Notes: generated by a model not told the origin, from the sequence alone. Numbered from the stretch's first letter, positions 43,901 through 50,044 are shown. The stretch is 64,000 nucleotides of DNA from Owenia fusiformis (GCA_903813345.2 CAIIXF020000003.1:7277815-7341814), one strand, 5' to 3'. A program made the numbers and translations.

Positions 43901-46900
43901 ATCATGGGGTATGGATCCCCACAATATGCAACACTGCACAGGCAGAAGAGGGCCACAAATTTGAACATCTGAAACATAACAATAGTTCTATATTATTTAT
44001 TATTTTAAAGCAGTGTTTTTATTATGTCACCAACGTATTATTTTCCTATAAGAATGGTTACCATTCTTATTATTTGGGAGAATTTAAACATTTTTCACTC
44101 ATTTTTGCACTTTGAATCATTAATAACTTCACCAACTTATAACATATTGTGAATCTTTTGGGAGATATTGTATTTGATATTGTAAGGAATAGATTGGTAG
44201 GTCAATTATACACATTGCTTGTAATTTTTTCACCCCCATAGATCTGATTCTGCCTTTAATGACTTGTCTTTTCTTATGTTTCAGTCCATGATTTCTAGTG
44301 CAATACACATTATAATTGTCTAAAAGGATAATTATTTCTTGAAAAGCCTCTTATAATTGATTAGTTAAATATGCTTCTGCTAGGCATTGTAGTAGAAATG
44401 CACTATTTTATAAATAGAAAAATAGATTTGTAAAAATATGAATATTCCTGTTACAAAGTTCCCCTAAAAATGAAAATGACTAAGCTCAACTTCGAATGAA
44501 ATATTCAGTCGCTTTAGATATTTAATTACGAACTGCTTACCTTGCTTGTGATCCCAAAAGATGCGATGAAAACAGCCTTAAGGACTGCTTCTTATATAAG
44601 CTCAGTTTTTGTTGAGGCAATATCGTAATACTTTAATTGCTCTTAATGCCAATAACTTTCTCAATAAGAATGACTTTTATGATTTGGAGGCCATCTTGGA
44701 TGCTTGATTTTGCGATGCTTTTGTATTTTCCAGCGGTATGTTGTAATAATTCATGATTCAATATAATTTTGATTGGCTTGAATTTTTATTTTCGGAAATG
44801 GTATTAAATCTTGAGTGTTTAAAGCAAATTAATTTCAAAACACATGCGTCTGTTGGTATATGCATAACTGAATTCTTTGCTATGTCACCACCAAAAGTTT
44901 TTGTGGTAGAAGTTGGTGTTTGGCAGTTGGTGTTTGGAGTTTGGCATTCCAAAATAAGTGGTGACATATTACCGTCTCCAACTTTTTGTGGAGTGGATGG
45001 TGTTTTGTGGTTTGTGTTTGGTATTTGGTGGTTGTTGTTCTATGGTTGGTGTTCGGTGGTAAGTGTCTGTAACAAATGGCAGGTTGTGACATTTTGCATG
45101 TTAATTCCTTGTCAATATATAGATATTTTTGTAATTGTCACTCGATGCTCTTGGTGAGGGGTCTGTTTAAAATAAAATTGTTTTCAAATATCCGATTTAT
45201 TTAATTTTATGTCACCATATTGTTATAGTCTCCAACTTTTTGTGGATGGCATTCAGCTATTGGTGTTTGTCACTCAGTGGTCGGTGTTCAGTTGTAGATT
45301 TTCGGTGGTAGGCATCTGTAACAAATGGCAGGTGGTGACATTTTGCATGTTAATGCCTTGTTTCATAACATGAACTCAATGATAGAGGTCAAGACACTCT
45401 CAGGATATACAACTGCCCATATTATTTGCTCATAATATTTATCCGTAATATTTTTCCCATCAATCTTTGGTCAAGGAGAGATGAAGCTCGAAGAGCAATA
45501 TAATGAAACACGATAATGCACCAAGACACTGATGATGGCTACTGCCATTAGTCACTTCATTTAATTTAGATAATGAAAATTAAATTTTGAAAAAGACAAG
45601 AGTTTCAATTTTAATGTATGTTTATAAAGCACCTTTTTTTAGTCCATAAAATTGCATTTATTGTATTATCTTTTTAATGTTTATCCAATTCACAAAATGT
45701 CAAAGGATGACTTAAGTTCCTTCAGGTTAAAATAAATGTCAGGTATCAAAGTTCAAGGGTTTGTTTTGTCTTTTCTAAGCTTTCATTATAATGAAATATT
45801 AGTTAAATGGTATAAACAAATAAACCAGAGTGTTTGGAGTCGTAGAAATGTATTGCATCATAAAAAATATACCATTACATAATATTACATAACATTACAC
45901 AACATTACATAACCCTACAAAATTAAAACCTGAAAACAACACCTTCCAAGAAACTCCAAATATTAGAATAAAACTACCTATGCTAATACCTATAATAATC
46001 ATTCAATATTATCAAATGTACAGATTTATTTTCATTGCGATGTAAAAACAACATAATTATATGCAGTACATGTTTGGGGACAACAAAAAATAAATAATCG
46101 TTACATAATATATTCATGAAAAATCTTAACATTTTGCAGTTTTTAAAACATTGCCATAATTAATGACATTTTTGAAATCCGATGTTGAAGAATTCTGACG
46201 TCAATTTCATGGGAAAATAGTTTGTCCAAATTGTTTTTACAGATTTACATGTATGTGATTAATGGAGATGATCTTTTCCATATCTCGTATCTAGTTTGAT
46301 TGCATTTATGTAATAAATGACAAATAAATTCTTAAAGGGTCATGAATGCCACTCAACCTTCATTGTTAACATTGCAGTACATAAAATACTCAAACAGGTA
46401 TATTATACTTGTTTTATATTTTAAGGTCAGGGTGCATGATGGGAAATTTTCTGCATCCCTCAATTGAGTCACATGTTATTTTTCAAACAAGAATCACTCC
46501 TTCCCCACATTGTCTATATCTTCCAGGTTTGCACAGAGTGCACTAATGTGCCTAGAGAAGACTTGTGAGAAGATTTGTTTTGTAAAATGTATACAAAATG
46601 AGAAAATTCAGTGAAAAAGTTTTCTGAAAATTTTCTGAATTTTTTCACTGAATTTTCTTCACTTTATATTCACTTTATCAAAATATAAGTGCACTCTTTG
46701 TGCAAAACTGGAAGATGTAGACAATATGGGGAAGGAGTGATTCTTGTTTGAAAAATAACATGTGACTCAATAGACTAGATGCGAGTAGAAATAATCTTGA
46801 TTTACGTCATTAAATATTCAAAATCCAGTCAAAGTGATGTCATATTTGAAATCTACATGTAAAAGTACATCTAGAAATATGACTTCGAAAATTGTTTATC

Positions 46901-48058
46901 AACTTTGAAAATTTAATTTCTTTTGAAAATGCGACTTCTTGTTCGGGTTGATTCCCCATAGACCCAATGTTACAAAATCACAAAAAGTGAAATATCTTTT
47001 TTTGTATGGGACAGAAAACATTTTCTTTTACTGGACATATTTTAATTTGCATAATTATTAGATACATAAGGGTGATATGAAAATTTAACCACTAAAACAG
47101 GTGTAATTTAAGTTAAAGGGAACTTTCTACTATACCCGCCATGCTATCTGACCCGAACGAGCCACCTGGTGGTGAAACTGGTAACTACCTACTTGCATCT
47201 GCGTTATTGAGGGATGCAGAAAATTTCCCATCATGCACCTTGACCTTAAAAGAACAATATTCAAGTTGATTTGCAATCAGGTCATTTGCCAAATTGGCAT
47301 TATTATATGTTGGTCTTCAAATATTATGAATTATTTAAATACATCTGTGTTTTGTTATCCCACCAAAAATAAAAATAAATGTCCATCTGTCCATTCATCC
47401 TTCAGTTCGTCCGTAAGCATGAAGAAACATCATCTTTTTTAATATTTGCCCAATAAGGTAGCCATTTCGAAAAAAAAACAAATCCAGCCATTGTCATTGT
47501 AATTGGCCAAACCATTGTATTTACATGTTGATCATGCATCCATTATGTTTATTAATTTAAGGGAGGTCAATAATGTAATTTTTACCTAGTCTTCCTTAAA
47601 GTATGTTATAAATATATACGCAAGAGTACCATAGGGAAAGGACCAAAAATTGTTACAGAACCCAGCAAGAAAAAAACATTCAAGTTTTTACCAGTCATAA
47701 AGAAAACAAACCCCAACTATCCCAAATCATAATACTGTATAGTATGGGAGCAAAGGTAATTCCGTGTCCTTTTTAGAGGCGAGCTAAGCGACATATATTT
47801 TCATGAACTATACATGATACTTACCAAGAACAATATAGGATATTGTTATACAGTGGTTATGCAAATAAATGAAAACTTTATCTTAAAAATTTTGTTTGAT
47901 ATTTTCAGACCCTGAGGCTCTCCAAAGTTCTCATCAGAAGTGTTGATAAAGATGCTCTTCATAGTGCTAATGACAGGGAGTGTGCACAATTAGTGGAACG
48001 GTGGCAATCAGAGGAATGTATCAATGCAATCATGGGCTTCTTCTCCAGACAGAAGTAG
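4976..48058 (+). CDS. ECI2: Enoyl-CoA delta isomerase 2 (ACBP + crotonase domains)
   Basis: Isomerises 3-enoyl-CoA to trans-2-enoyl-CoA during beta-oxidation of unsaturated fatty acids. Coding exons: 4976-5040, 6304-6454, 7057-7155, 11867-11951, 12150-12271, 12845-12917, 13965-14067, 14732-14852, 15725-15814, 17569-17712, 47909-48058. Together 1203 nt, 400 residues, close to the family length, with all phases consistent and GT-AG borders. Residues 1-34 are basic and hydrophobic, like a mitochondrial presequence. Residues 35-105 form the acyl-CoA-binding domain ([30 protein letters not shown]). Residues 145-400 are the crotonase fold, with the oxyanion-hole region YYCSGNDL (about 203-210) and QSPEGCSS, whose Glu288 aligns with the family's catalytic glutamate. 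The C-terminus is SRQK, not a peroxisomal SKL-type signal. Intron 10 is 30.2 kb and hosts three antisense genes. Confidence 0.95.
5041..6303 (+). other. ECI2 intron 1
   Basis: No gene seen. At 5310-5410 a short imperfect inverted repeat (cagactggctcctacaag against aggagcagcctgg) is visible. At 5455-5630 a C-rich stretch has repeated aacccc phrases, probably an old repeat fragment. Confidence 0.5.
6770..6936. mobile_element. Short MITE, family GGGGTTTCATTAG, copy 1
   Basis: About 167 bp with inverted ends: GGGGTTTCATTAGCAGCAGG on the left, and on the right attctagcgaaaccc, which reads GGGTTTCGCTAG in reverse. Related copies occur at 16030-16201 and 59000-59112. Non-autonomous, no coding capacity. 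Confidence 0.7.
7480..7835. repeat. Degenerate dispersed repeats in ECI2 intron 3
   Basis: 7485-7620 contains repeated phrases of the type aagtggaacactttt, also found in the 14887-15023 element. 7641-7830 is a low-complexity tract of alternating gggccc/aaaa words, of a kind seen again near 59795-59850. Confidence 0.45.
7900..10930. repeat. Diverged tandem/segmental repeat filling ECI2 intron 3
   Basis: Sequence around the anchor TGCTGCAAAATArTAGTGGTAA recurs near 7985, 8290, 9275 and 10500. Each copy is followed by ataaa...ggataattcagaaaaaa and flanked by similar tracts (for example caaattatactttctttcagaggatttgatatc near 8535, 10225 and 10845). Copies are too diverged for a recent array. A stretch at 9665-10115 is rich in tttcgcgg/cgcgaa words, like a separate old element. 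Confidence 0.55.
11411..11500. repeat. Short tandem repeat, gcaaacacctctttaat unit
   Basis: Three to four tandem copies of a 21-bp unit with core caaacacctctttaat, after a cagtgaaatctgta start. Similar AACACCTCT text occurs near 13720 and 53375, suggesting one dispersed family. Confidence 0.6.
11738..11862. repeat. Tandem repeat abutting the ECI2 exon 4 acceptor
   Basis: Five to six copies of a 21-bp unit (gaacacttatacaataattt and variants). The last copy runs directly into the acceptor ttctag at 11861-11866, so the array forms the polypyrimidine/branch region of exon 4. Confidence 0.8.
12281..12432. mobile_element. Degenerate CAGGCC-type MITE fragment
   Basis: Contains the internal phrases of the family (gagcacttgtcaagtgattttag, ggtggctacagg) without intact termini. 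It begins a few bases after the exon 5 donor of ECI2. Confidence 0.5.
13125..13522. repeat. 31-bp minisatellite in ECI2 intron 6
   Basis: About 13 tandem copies of a unit reading agatacatctttagttttt plus tgggtgatataa, with a few shortened or mutated units near 13215-13280. No splice site is included. Confidence 0.9.
13905..13975 (+). repeat. Duplicated acceptor at ECI2 exon 7
   Basis: The phrase ttggaagttccaggttctgg (acceptor ending at 13919) is repeated 45 bp later as ttggaaattccaggtgctgg (acceptor ending at 13964). Only the downstream copy leads into the conserved crotonase coding sequence. The upstream one would meet an in-frame TAA after six codons. Confidence 0.8.
14290..14442. mobile_element. 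CAGGCC-type MITE fragment
   Basis: Shares the body and right end of the family (aaaatcatgcagtttttacc, gtgaaccccctgg, cctggctacaggcctg). The left end is replaced by a G-rich tract. Confidence 0.65.
14462..14724. repeat. 15-bp tandem repeat ending at the ECI2 exon 8 acceptor
   Basis: About 17 copies of ccctgtattatatg and variants. The last copy (ccctgtgttttacattttcag) leads straight into the acceptor at 14731. All three plus frames are open across it, which is a by-product of a 15-bp unit, not evidence of a protein. Confidence 0.85.
14887..15023. mobile_element. MITE with CAGTAAAAT termini
   Basis: 137 bp with inverted ends CAGTAAAATgtgcataag...GGAACACC and GGTGTTCCagcttacagATTTTACTG. Internal aggtgttcca phrases recur. 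Confidence 0.7.
15111..15660. mobile_element. TIR element GGGGCCGGGTCAATATTTCA with duplicated 3' half
   Basis: Left end GGGGCCGGGTCAATATTTCA at 15111 pairs with the right end tgaaatattgaccccggccc at about 15453-15472; arms are about 35 bp. The 3' part (aatagggctttcccctcccc through aagtatgaaaataagtgata) is tandemly repeated, giving a second, degenerate right end near 15610. Confidence 0.65.
16030..16201. mobile_element. Short MITE, family GGGGTTTCATTAG, copy 2 (inverted)
   Basis: Starts ggggtttcactagaatttct and ends gctgctaatgaaacccc, the reverse orientation of the copy at 6770-6936. Internal aacaacagg phrases are shared. Confidence 0.75.
16277..17482 (+). mobile_element. 5'-truncated non-LTR retrotransposon (CR1/L2/RTE-like) with 12-bp target site duplication
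   Basis: A dead LINE insertion in ECI2 intron 9. The reading frame (16300-16750, continuing 16751-17188 after one in-frame TAG at 16748-16750) gives the end of a reverse-transcriptase protein: [45 protein letters not shown]-terminal Cys/His cluster follows (KCLCDN...HFLLKCP). A polyadenylation signal AATAAA (17446-17451) precedes an A-tract (17460-17472). The direct repeat aacaccttcatt flanks the insertion (16277-16288 and 17471-17482). The N-terminal endonuclease and most of the RT are missing. Confidence 0.85.
17713..19511 (+). other. Start of the 30-kb ECI2 intron 10, no gene seen
   Basis: AT-rich. A possible transposon terminus, tatacagggtgatctgataa, sits near 18463, but I found no partner end. 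A 60-codon open stretch at 19089-19274 has no recognised homolog and is probably chance or an old repeat. Confidence 0.5.
19512..20378. mobile_element. Pearl-like (Helitron-associated) element, copy 1
   Basis: Begins attatcccaacgaacgaag, carries a (GTCCGTCA)-type microsatellite at 19555-19635, and ends gctactccgtggagttgcca. The same terminal sequences occur in inverted orientation at 50473-51922. Its body includes aagatggctgcc / aaaatggccact phrases. Combined microsatellite and tandem core is the layout described for bivalve pearl elements (family knowledge). Confidence 0.7.
20618..22681. mobile_element. Mariner-type element with 30-bp TIRs and transposase remnant
   Basis: Termini CAGGGTTGGCCAAAAAACTC (left) and the reverse of gagtgcc-like gcattttttggcccaccctg (right) agree over about 30 bp and are flanked by TA on both sides, as in Tc1/mariner insertions. 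Near the right end a frame at 22440-22550 encodes [14 protein letters not shown], resembling the C-terminal region of mariner-family transposases. No complete transposase remains. On the minus strand 21028-21230 is open (about 70 codons, rich in V and N) and unrecognised. The middle is long compared with typical mariners (about 2.06 kb) and includes unexplained sequence. Confidence 0.75.
22682..23082. other. ECI2 intron 10 spacer
   Basis: No gene. A short palindromic stretch (ggtatcgatatacc, gatatcattgatatcgattgg) is at 22792-22835. Confidence 0.5.
23083..23279. mobile_element. Hairpin MITE
   Basis: Arms of about 75 bp (left acatgtttttagacctctca, right tattgagagacctaaacatg in reverse order) face each other across a loop of roughly 45 bp. 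The transcript would fold into a long hairpin. Confidence 0.75.
23468..23626. mobile_element. CAGGCC-type MITE, left-truncated
   Basis: Shares aaaatcatgcatttttccacc, gagcacttttcaagtgattt, gtgaaccccctt and the right end ggatcctggtaacgggcctg with the family. Confidence 0.75.
24062..24320. repeat. 62-bp x 4 repeat in the caveolin A 3' UTR
   Basis: Four tandem copies containing attcaaacattatggatat and cgccatttctcc. The downstream paralog has one copy at 27652-27720. Only the outermost copy keeps tttatt (AATAAA on the minus strand, 24066-24071); the inner ones read ttaatt. The extra copies therefore lengthen the 3' UTR without adding polyadenylation signals. Confidence 0.85.
24324..25491 (-). CDS. 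Caveolin family protein, paralog A
   Basis: Two exons: 25147-25491 (115 codons) and 24324-24605 (93 codons plus stop), joined in phase 0 with donor gtgggt and acceptor tttcag. The protein has 208 residues, slightly longer than vertebrate caveolins. The N-terminal 80 residues are polar and probably cytosolic ([10 protein letters not shown] start). [10 protein letters not shown] sits where caveolins carry the FEDVIAEP signature, followed by an oligomerisation/scaffold-like segment. Exon 2 gives the intramembrane hairpin ([20 protein letters not shown], then [16 protein letters not shown]) and the [10 protein letters not shown] segment, the usual palmitoylation area. Caveolins coat plasma-membrane caveolae. 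The gene is nested antisense in ECI2 intron 10. Confidence 0.9.
24795..25035. repeat. 33-bp minisatellite in the caveolin A intron
   Basis: Seven to eight copies of aacaagttgaattccttgaa plus atgcttcaggg. Absent from the intron of paralog B, so it arose after the duplication. It accounts for most of the intron size difference (541 against 288 bp). Confidence 0.9.
25492..25625 (-). promoter_or_regulatory. Conserved upstream block of caveolin A
   Basis: About 120 bp upstream of the ATG match the block upstream of paralog B (28631-28745) almost base for base, for example cactgtttaaagctgatcc and gattgtcaacttcgatttta. Introns and spacers around them have diverged. Probably the shared 5' UTR/promoter. 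Confidence 0.7.
25860..26900. repeat. Element with about 130-bp internal tandem units
   Basis: Four or five diverged units between 26200 and 26780, each with gttcaaatctgac, ttctcaaggtcaaaaa and caacttgcttcaaattgacca. Flanks carry phrases (caccaccaaaaagtgg, ggtggtgacattttg) shared with 44880-45370, so these may be parts of one dispersed family. Confidence 0.65.
27725..28630 (-). CDS. Caveolin family protein, paralog B
   Basis: Exons 28295-28630 (112 codons) and 27725-28006 (93 codons plus stop), phase 0, same donor (gtgggt) and acceptor type as paralog A. The protein has 205 residues. [10 protein letters not shown], the hydrophobic hairpin ([20 protein letters not shown]) and [11 protein letters not shown] are conserved. 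Differences lie mainly in the N-terminal tail and in the C-terminal last residues. A polyadenylation signal is visible at 27657-27662 (tttatt on the plus strand). The start codons of A and B are 3.1 kb apart in the same orientation, so this is a tandem gene duplication within the ECI2 intron. The two genes could be co-regulated, given their matching upstream blocks. Confidence 0.9.
28631..28745 (-). promoter_or_regulatory. Conserved upstream block of caveolin B
   Basis: Counterpart of the block at 25492-25625; the two stay alignable to about 28745 and then diverge. Confidence 0.7.
28746..29639. other. Spacer left of the fold-back region
   Basis: No gene seen. A 73-codon plus and an 85-codon minus open stretch overlap at 29100-29361. 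Neither has recognisable homology. Confidence 0.5.
29640..30670. mobile_element. Fold-back repeat with a TTAA-type MITE at its centre
   Basis: Imperfect inverted arms: ggagcacataagtcatcgca (29640) pairs with tgcgataacctacatgctcc (about 30643-30662). Gttgacctcattttcaccaa (29826) pairs with gtgaaaattaggtcaac (about 30455). Between them, 29875-30190 starts after TTAA with CCCTTTCCCGACG and ends CGTCGTGAAAGGG before TTAA, the signature of a piggyBac-type insertion. Confidence 0.65.
30671..31376. other. Spacer, possible old repeats
   Basis: No gene. 30850-31000 has two partial copies of cataccag...aaaagtcataattt text, likely an old repeat. Confidence 0.4.
31381..31686. mobile_element. TTAA-type MITE (piggyBac-like)
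   Basis: Flanked by TTAA on both sides (31377-31380 and 31687-31690) with inverted ends CTCATTCGCTACT and agtattgaatgag. Near the left end, ctactaaggacttgatatgacgtc-type text recurs twice. Confidence 0.75.
31803..32005. mobile_element. CAGGCC-type MITE, complete copy
   Basis: 203 bp, starting CAGGCCCATAGCCAGG and ending CCTGGCTACAGGCCTG, a 16-bp inverted repeat. Candidate target duplication tttca on both sides. This is the best copy of the family in the window. Confidence 0.85.
32145..32347. mobile_element. CAGGCC-type MITE, inverted copy
   Basis: Starts taggcctgtagccaggattt and ends cccctggctatgttcctg, with the family body in reverse orientation. Lies 140 bp from the previous copy. Confidence 0.85.
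32656..32862. mobile_element. CAGGCC-type MITE, copy
   Basis: Starts caggcccgtagttagggggt and ends aaatcctggctacggggctg; same orientation as 31803-32005. Three copies therefore lie within about 1.1 kb. Confidence 0.85.
33107..33717. mobile_element. TACAGTCAACCC TIR element with an internal minisatellite
   Basis: Ends TACAGTCAACCC and GGGTTGACAGTA are inverted and begin or end with TA. The interior holds a 20-bp minisatellite (33140-33530), then three copies of tcccgcgaaatcc(c/a)gcgaat (33540-33660). Confidence 0.75.
33140..33530. repeat. 20-bp minisatellite CCCCTCTGCTATTCTTTTGT
   Basis: About 19 copies, with G/T variation at one position (ctgttgtc / cttttgtc). It keeps several frames open, but only because it lacks stop trinucleotides; not judged coding. 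Confidence 0.9.
33962..33967 (-). terminator. Polyadenylation signal candidate for the secreted gene
   Basis: tttatt on the plus strand (AATAAA on the minus strand) 61 bp beyond the stop codon at 34028. Confidence 0.5.
34028..43968 (-). CDS. Secreted cysteine-rich protein with chitin-binding-like domain (shell-matrix-like)
   Basis: Coding exons, 5' to 3': 43896-43968 (or its near-identical copy 43760-43832), 41764-41784 (21-nt microexon), 41231-41428, 37553-37786, 36637-37004, 36120-36258, 34645-34709, 34028-34180. Phases agree throughout: 1251 nt, 416 residues. The protein starts with a signal peptide ([16 protein letters not shown]). It continues with a peritrophin/ChtBD2-like Cys block ([25 protein letters not shown]), a second Cys-rich block ([22 protein letters not shown]) and a C-terminal beta-rich region ([30 protein letters not shown]). 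Chitin-binding plus beta-sandwich order recalls molluscan Pif/BMSP-type matrix proteins, but that is inference. Nested antisense in ECI2 intron 10. Confidence 0.8.
34861..34931. other. Perfect-looking hairpin GGGCAATATAGT
   Basis: tgggcaatatagtaaaatatt and aaatatttttcactatattgccc face each other across about 25 bp. Probably the end of an old fold-back element. Confidence 0.6.
35124..35937. mobile_element. TIR element packed with GAACG/CGTTC words
   Basis: Left CTATCACACCAAACTAGTTC and right GAACTAGTTTGGTGTGATAG are inverted; outer TAACCC/GGGTTA suggests a TA target site. A second, inner copy of the left end (ctatcacaccaaacaagttg) is at 35519. No coding frame was found. GC content and word composition are unlike the surroundings. 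Confidence 0.8.
36540..36660 (-). repeat. Triplicated donor of a secreted-gene exon (42-bp unit)
   Basis: On the minus strand aacactagagctgtaagttt is followed by two copies 42 and 84 bp on. Donors 1 (exon end 36637) and 3 (exon end 36553) keep AGCT|GTAAGT; copy 2 is mutated. Using donor 3 adds 28 in-frame residues without a stop. Confidence 0.75.
37190..37340. repeat. Pentanucleotide microsatellite (TGTAC)n
   Basis: About 28 units of TGTAC/TGTAT. Palindrome-rich, so both strands show open frames; no protein inferred. Confidence 0.95.
37741..40906. repeat. 96-bp array built from an exon start and its splice acceptor
   Basis: About 33 head-to-tail copies. Read on the minus strand, each unit includes atttcag|ATAATGAATTTGATG (acceptor plus exon start, encoding [14 protein letters not shown]) and then a gtacatgtaacc tail. 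The last unit in gene direction (exon start at 37786) continues into the real exon of the secreted gene. Units differ at very few positions (gttttaac or gtttttac; catgtacc or cttgtacc), so the array is young or homogenised. The 32-residue plus-strand frame ([20 protein letters not shown]) is a by-product. Confidence 0.95.
41110..41255 (-). repeat. Duplicated donor end of the chitin-binding exon
   Basis: The last 22 nt of exon 41231-41428 plus its donor (cctgatttgaactacttatg, then tggtaat) recur 110 bp downstream (41115-41147). The shift of 110 is not a multiple of three. Confidence 0.8.
41963..43174. mobile_element. 1.2-kb TIR element CAGTGGAGACGATAACCCC
   Basis: Inverted ends of about 29 bp (CAGTGGAGACGATAACCCC, then atttaacgtg), flanked by tttaa on both sides. 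Next to each end are several copies of short palindromes: gcacgtcaattgacgtg, cacgtcaattgccgtgc, gacggcaattgccgt. No transposase frame seen. Lies in the intron between the signal-peptide exon and the microexon. Confidence 0.85.
43175..43754 (-). other. Intron spacer of the secreted gene
   Basis: Nothing recognised. Confidence 0.5.
43755..43985 (-). repeat. Tandem duplication of the signal-peptide exon
   Basis: Two copies 136 bp apart (43896-43968 and 43760-43832), each with its own acceptor (tgtttcag) and donor (gtaaga). The 73-nt exons differ at two positions seen by eye, both silent (TTT/TTC and CTG/CTA), so both encode [20 protein letters not shown] and PMMM. Including both would shift the frame. 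Confidence 0.9.
44541..44600 (-). promoter_or_regulatory. TATA box and untranslated first exon of the secreted gene
   Basis: CTTATATAAG at 44591-44600 lies about 50-60 bp upstream (minus strand) of a donor at 44540-44539 (caagcaag|gtaagc). The expected start site is near 44565. A non-coding exon 1 spliced to the acceptor just before the ATG at 43968 explains why the ATG opens an internal exon. Confidence 0.65.
44878..45375. repeat. Two copies of a G/T-rich dispersed repeat
   Basis: tatgtcaccaccaaaag, gtctccaactttttgtgg, and ctgtaacaaatggcagg ... tgacattttgcatgttaat occur at 44878-45120 and again at 45208-45372. Related text lies at 26080-26160 and 26800-26830. Confidence 0.7.
45376..46420. 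other. ECI2 intron 10, no gene seen
   Basis: AT-rich. A short cattacata repeat is at 45873-45925. Confidence 0.5.
46421..47249. mobile_element. TTAA-flanked TIR element with an internal hairpin
   Basis: TTAAGGTCAGGGTGCATGAT at the left and ATCATGCACCTTGACCTTAA at the right; arms are about 45 bp. The left arm extends into a second inverted pair (catgttatttttcaaacaag near 46470 against cttgtttgaaaaataacatg near 46745), giving a hairpin of about 340 bp inside the element. TTAA ends suggest a piggyBac-type mover. Confidence 0.8.
47250..47908 (+). other. End of ECI2 intron 10
   Basis: No gene recognised. Confidence 0.5.
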
Positions 48059-48545
48059 AGATATTGACGTCTGCTAACTGCAATGCATTATGGGAACCAG
48101 GTGTGGTGCATCATGGGATATTTTAGTGATGAGAATCTATTGAAACCATATTGGATATTTCTCAAGACTGAAATAGAATTCTGACTTGACGTCTGCCAAC
48201 TGTGATGTATTATGGGAAATGTTAACATGAGCATTGCATCAAAGGACATTATCATTATTTGATAATCACATAGAATGACATTGCAAAAGTATTATTGCCG
48301 TTACAATGCAATTGTATATTTTTATGTCAATTACCTCGAAAACTAATCAATACAATGAATCCAATGGGAAACGGGACTCGTATAGATGGCAGTTAACTTA
48401 ATTCTTCCAATGAGTTGTTGTTTACATCAGTTACATTGGTTTGTGTGTAAAAATTACTGTATTAAAACATCTTCGAATTTCATATCATCAATGATTTTCC
48501 TCTTTAATTATGAAGTGTAATAAAGAATTTGTAGATTTGTTGGTT
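48059..48545 (+). other. ECI2 3' UTR with repeated ATTATGGGA motif and polyadenylation signal
   Basis: Two copies of gacgtctgc(t/c)aactg...atg(c/t)attatggga (48067-48098 and 48188-48217). AATAAA at 48519-48524 is the likely polyadenylation signal. Confidence 0.65.
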
Positions 48546-49539
48546 ATAGTTACATGTATGTAGCAATGTGATAATTTGTTAGTGTTTTGTACTGTAAAAC
48601 TATATGTAAATGATCAGTTTTCTAAAAAAAAGATTGTTACATAATTTTTAATGACATCATATTGTTGTTCATTGTTTTCCTGGGGTAAAAGTAGTTGTGA
48701 AGTCTGTGTATTTTACAAAAAAAGAATTATCTTACAACAGCCTGCACTTAGAACCATCAATAGACTCCCTTTCCAGAAAATATAGAAGACTTGCAAAAAC
48801 TGCTTACCATGTCATGTGCAGGTTATAAGGAGTGCATGCACCTTTTATAATTTTTCTATAAAGTAATTAATTTTTTACTCATGATGTGAGCAAAATTTTC
48901 AAGCATGAATAGAAAAAAGATAAGGAGCAAAGTCTATAGAAGGGGGGGGGCAAACTGATCACAATACAGCACTAGAGGGTGTGATAAAAAATGTGTAGCT
49001 TAACCTAACAAAGATATCCAGTTCTACATCCACATTTATTTTCAAAAGACACTTATAATGAGACATCTTTAAATATGAACCTTTAAAATAGAAACCAAAT
49101 CTCACAAACAAAAATACAGAAGTATTGACAAATGAATTTATTGAAGTAAGAGTGTGTATGTATTACATTGGACAAATATTTGAAATTAATAAATATATTT
49201 CAATATAATGACTGGCTTTGATATAGGCCTGTCGTACTTAACAACAACCTAAGCTATCAAATATGACAATTTGAGTTCTGAATAACAATGTGTAGAGCTA
49301 TTATGTCAAAATAAGGTAACTCATATCATATTGTACTATGTTTGGCGTACAATTTTTACATTGTATCATAGCCTATTGTATTGTAATGTGTGTACTTTGT
49401 GTTTTATTACAATTTATATTAATAATTTGGGATATCCTGATCTTTGGAATGACAAAACTACTGGTTGAAAATTGTTACTTCAACTTCATATTTTCAAACT
49501 CACATTGTGGATGATACATGTAACGTTGGACATGTAGTT
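48546..49539. other. Intergenic, no gene seen
   Basis: Only a poly-G run at 48943-48951 stands out. Confidence 0.5.
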
Positions 49540-50044
49540 ATCACACCAGAATAGCCTGACAACGGTAAAGTCAGATACCGTTGTCACAAATGGCGGACAT
49601 AACCGTAGCTTCAATTAGATTTTCATGAACTGTATGTTCATTAGAGCACCTAGAATAAATTCCTTTGGAACAACAATCAATCAAAGTGTCTTTATACTCA
49701 TTGTACAGTCAATAATGTTCTACCATCGAAATAAAGTATTTAATATAACCAATCAAAATGAGATGGGACAATGGACACTGTAATTACCATATGCCGTTGT
49801 CTTTCCAAATTACTCAAATTCAGATTCCATTGTCATTGACGATATCTAAGACGCTATATTGTGGCGATTCACGACCCAATTATATGAAACATCACCACAA
49901 GAGCTTAATACATGCACATAATTAGCGACGATAAAATACCATGAAATGAGGACCAAGTGATTAAACATTTGAAGCGATGGTTATGTCCGCCATTTGTGAC
50001 AACGGCATCTGACTTTACCATTGTCAGGCTATTCCAGTGTGGTT
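49540..50044. mobile_element. 0.5-kb TIR element with about 65-bp arms
   Basis: Left cagaatagcctgacaacggt...tcacaaatggcggacataacc and right ggttatgtccgccatttgtg...accattgtcaggctattcca are inverted with few mismatches. No coding frame. Confidence 0.85.

Noticed and set aside
45040-47908. Possible missing ECI2 exon in the large intron
   Set aside because: Exons 10 and 11 join in phase (PKD|TLRLSK) and match the family without a gap.
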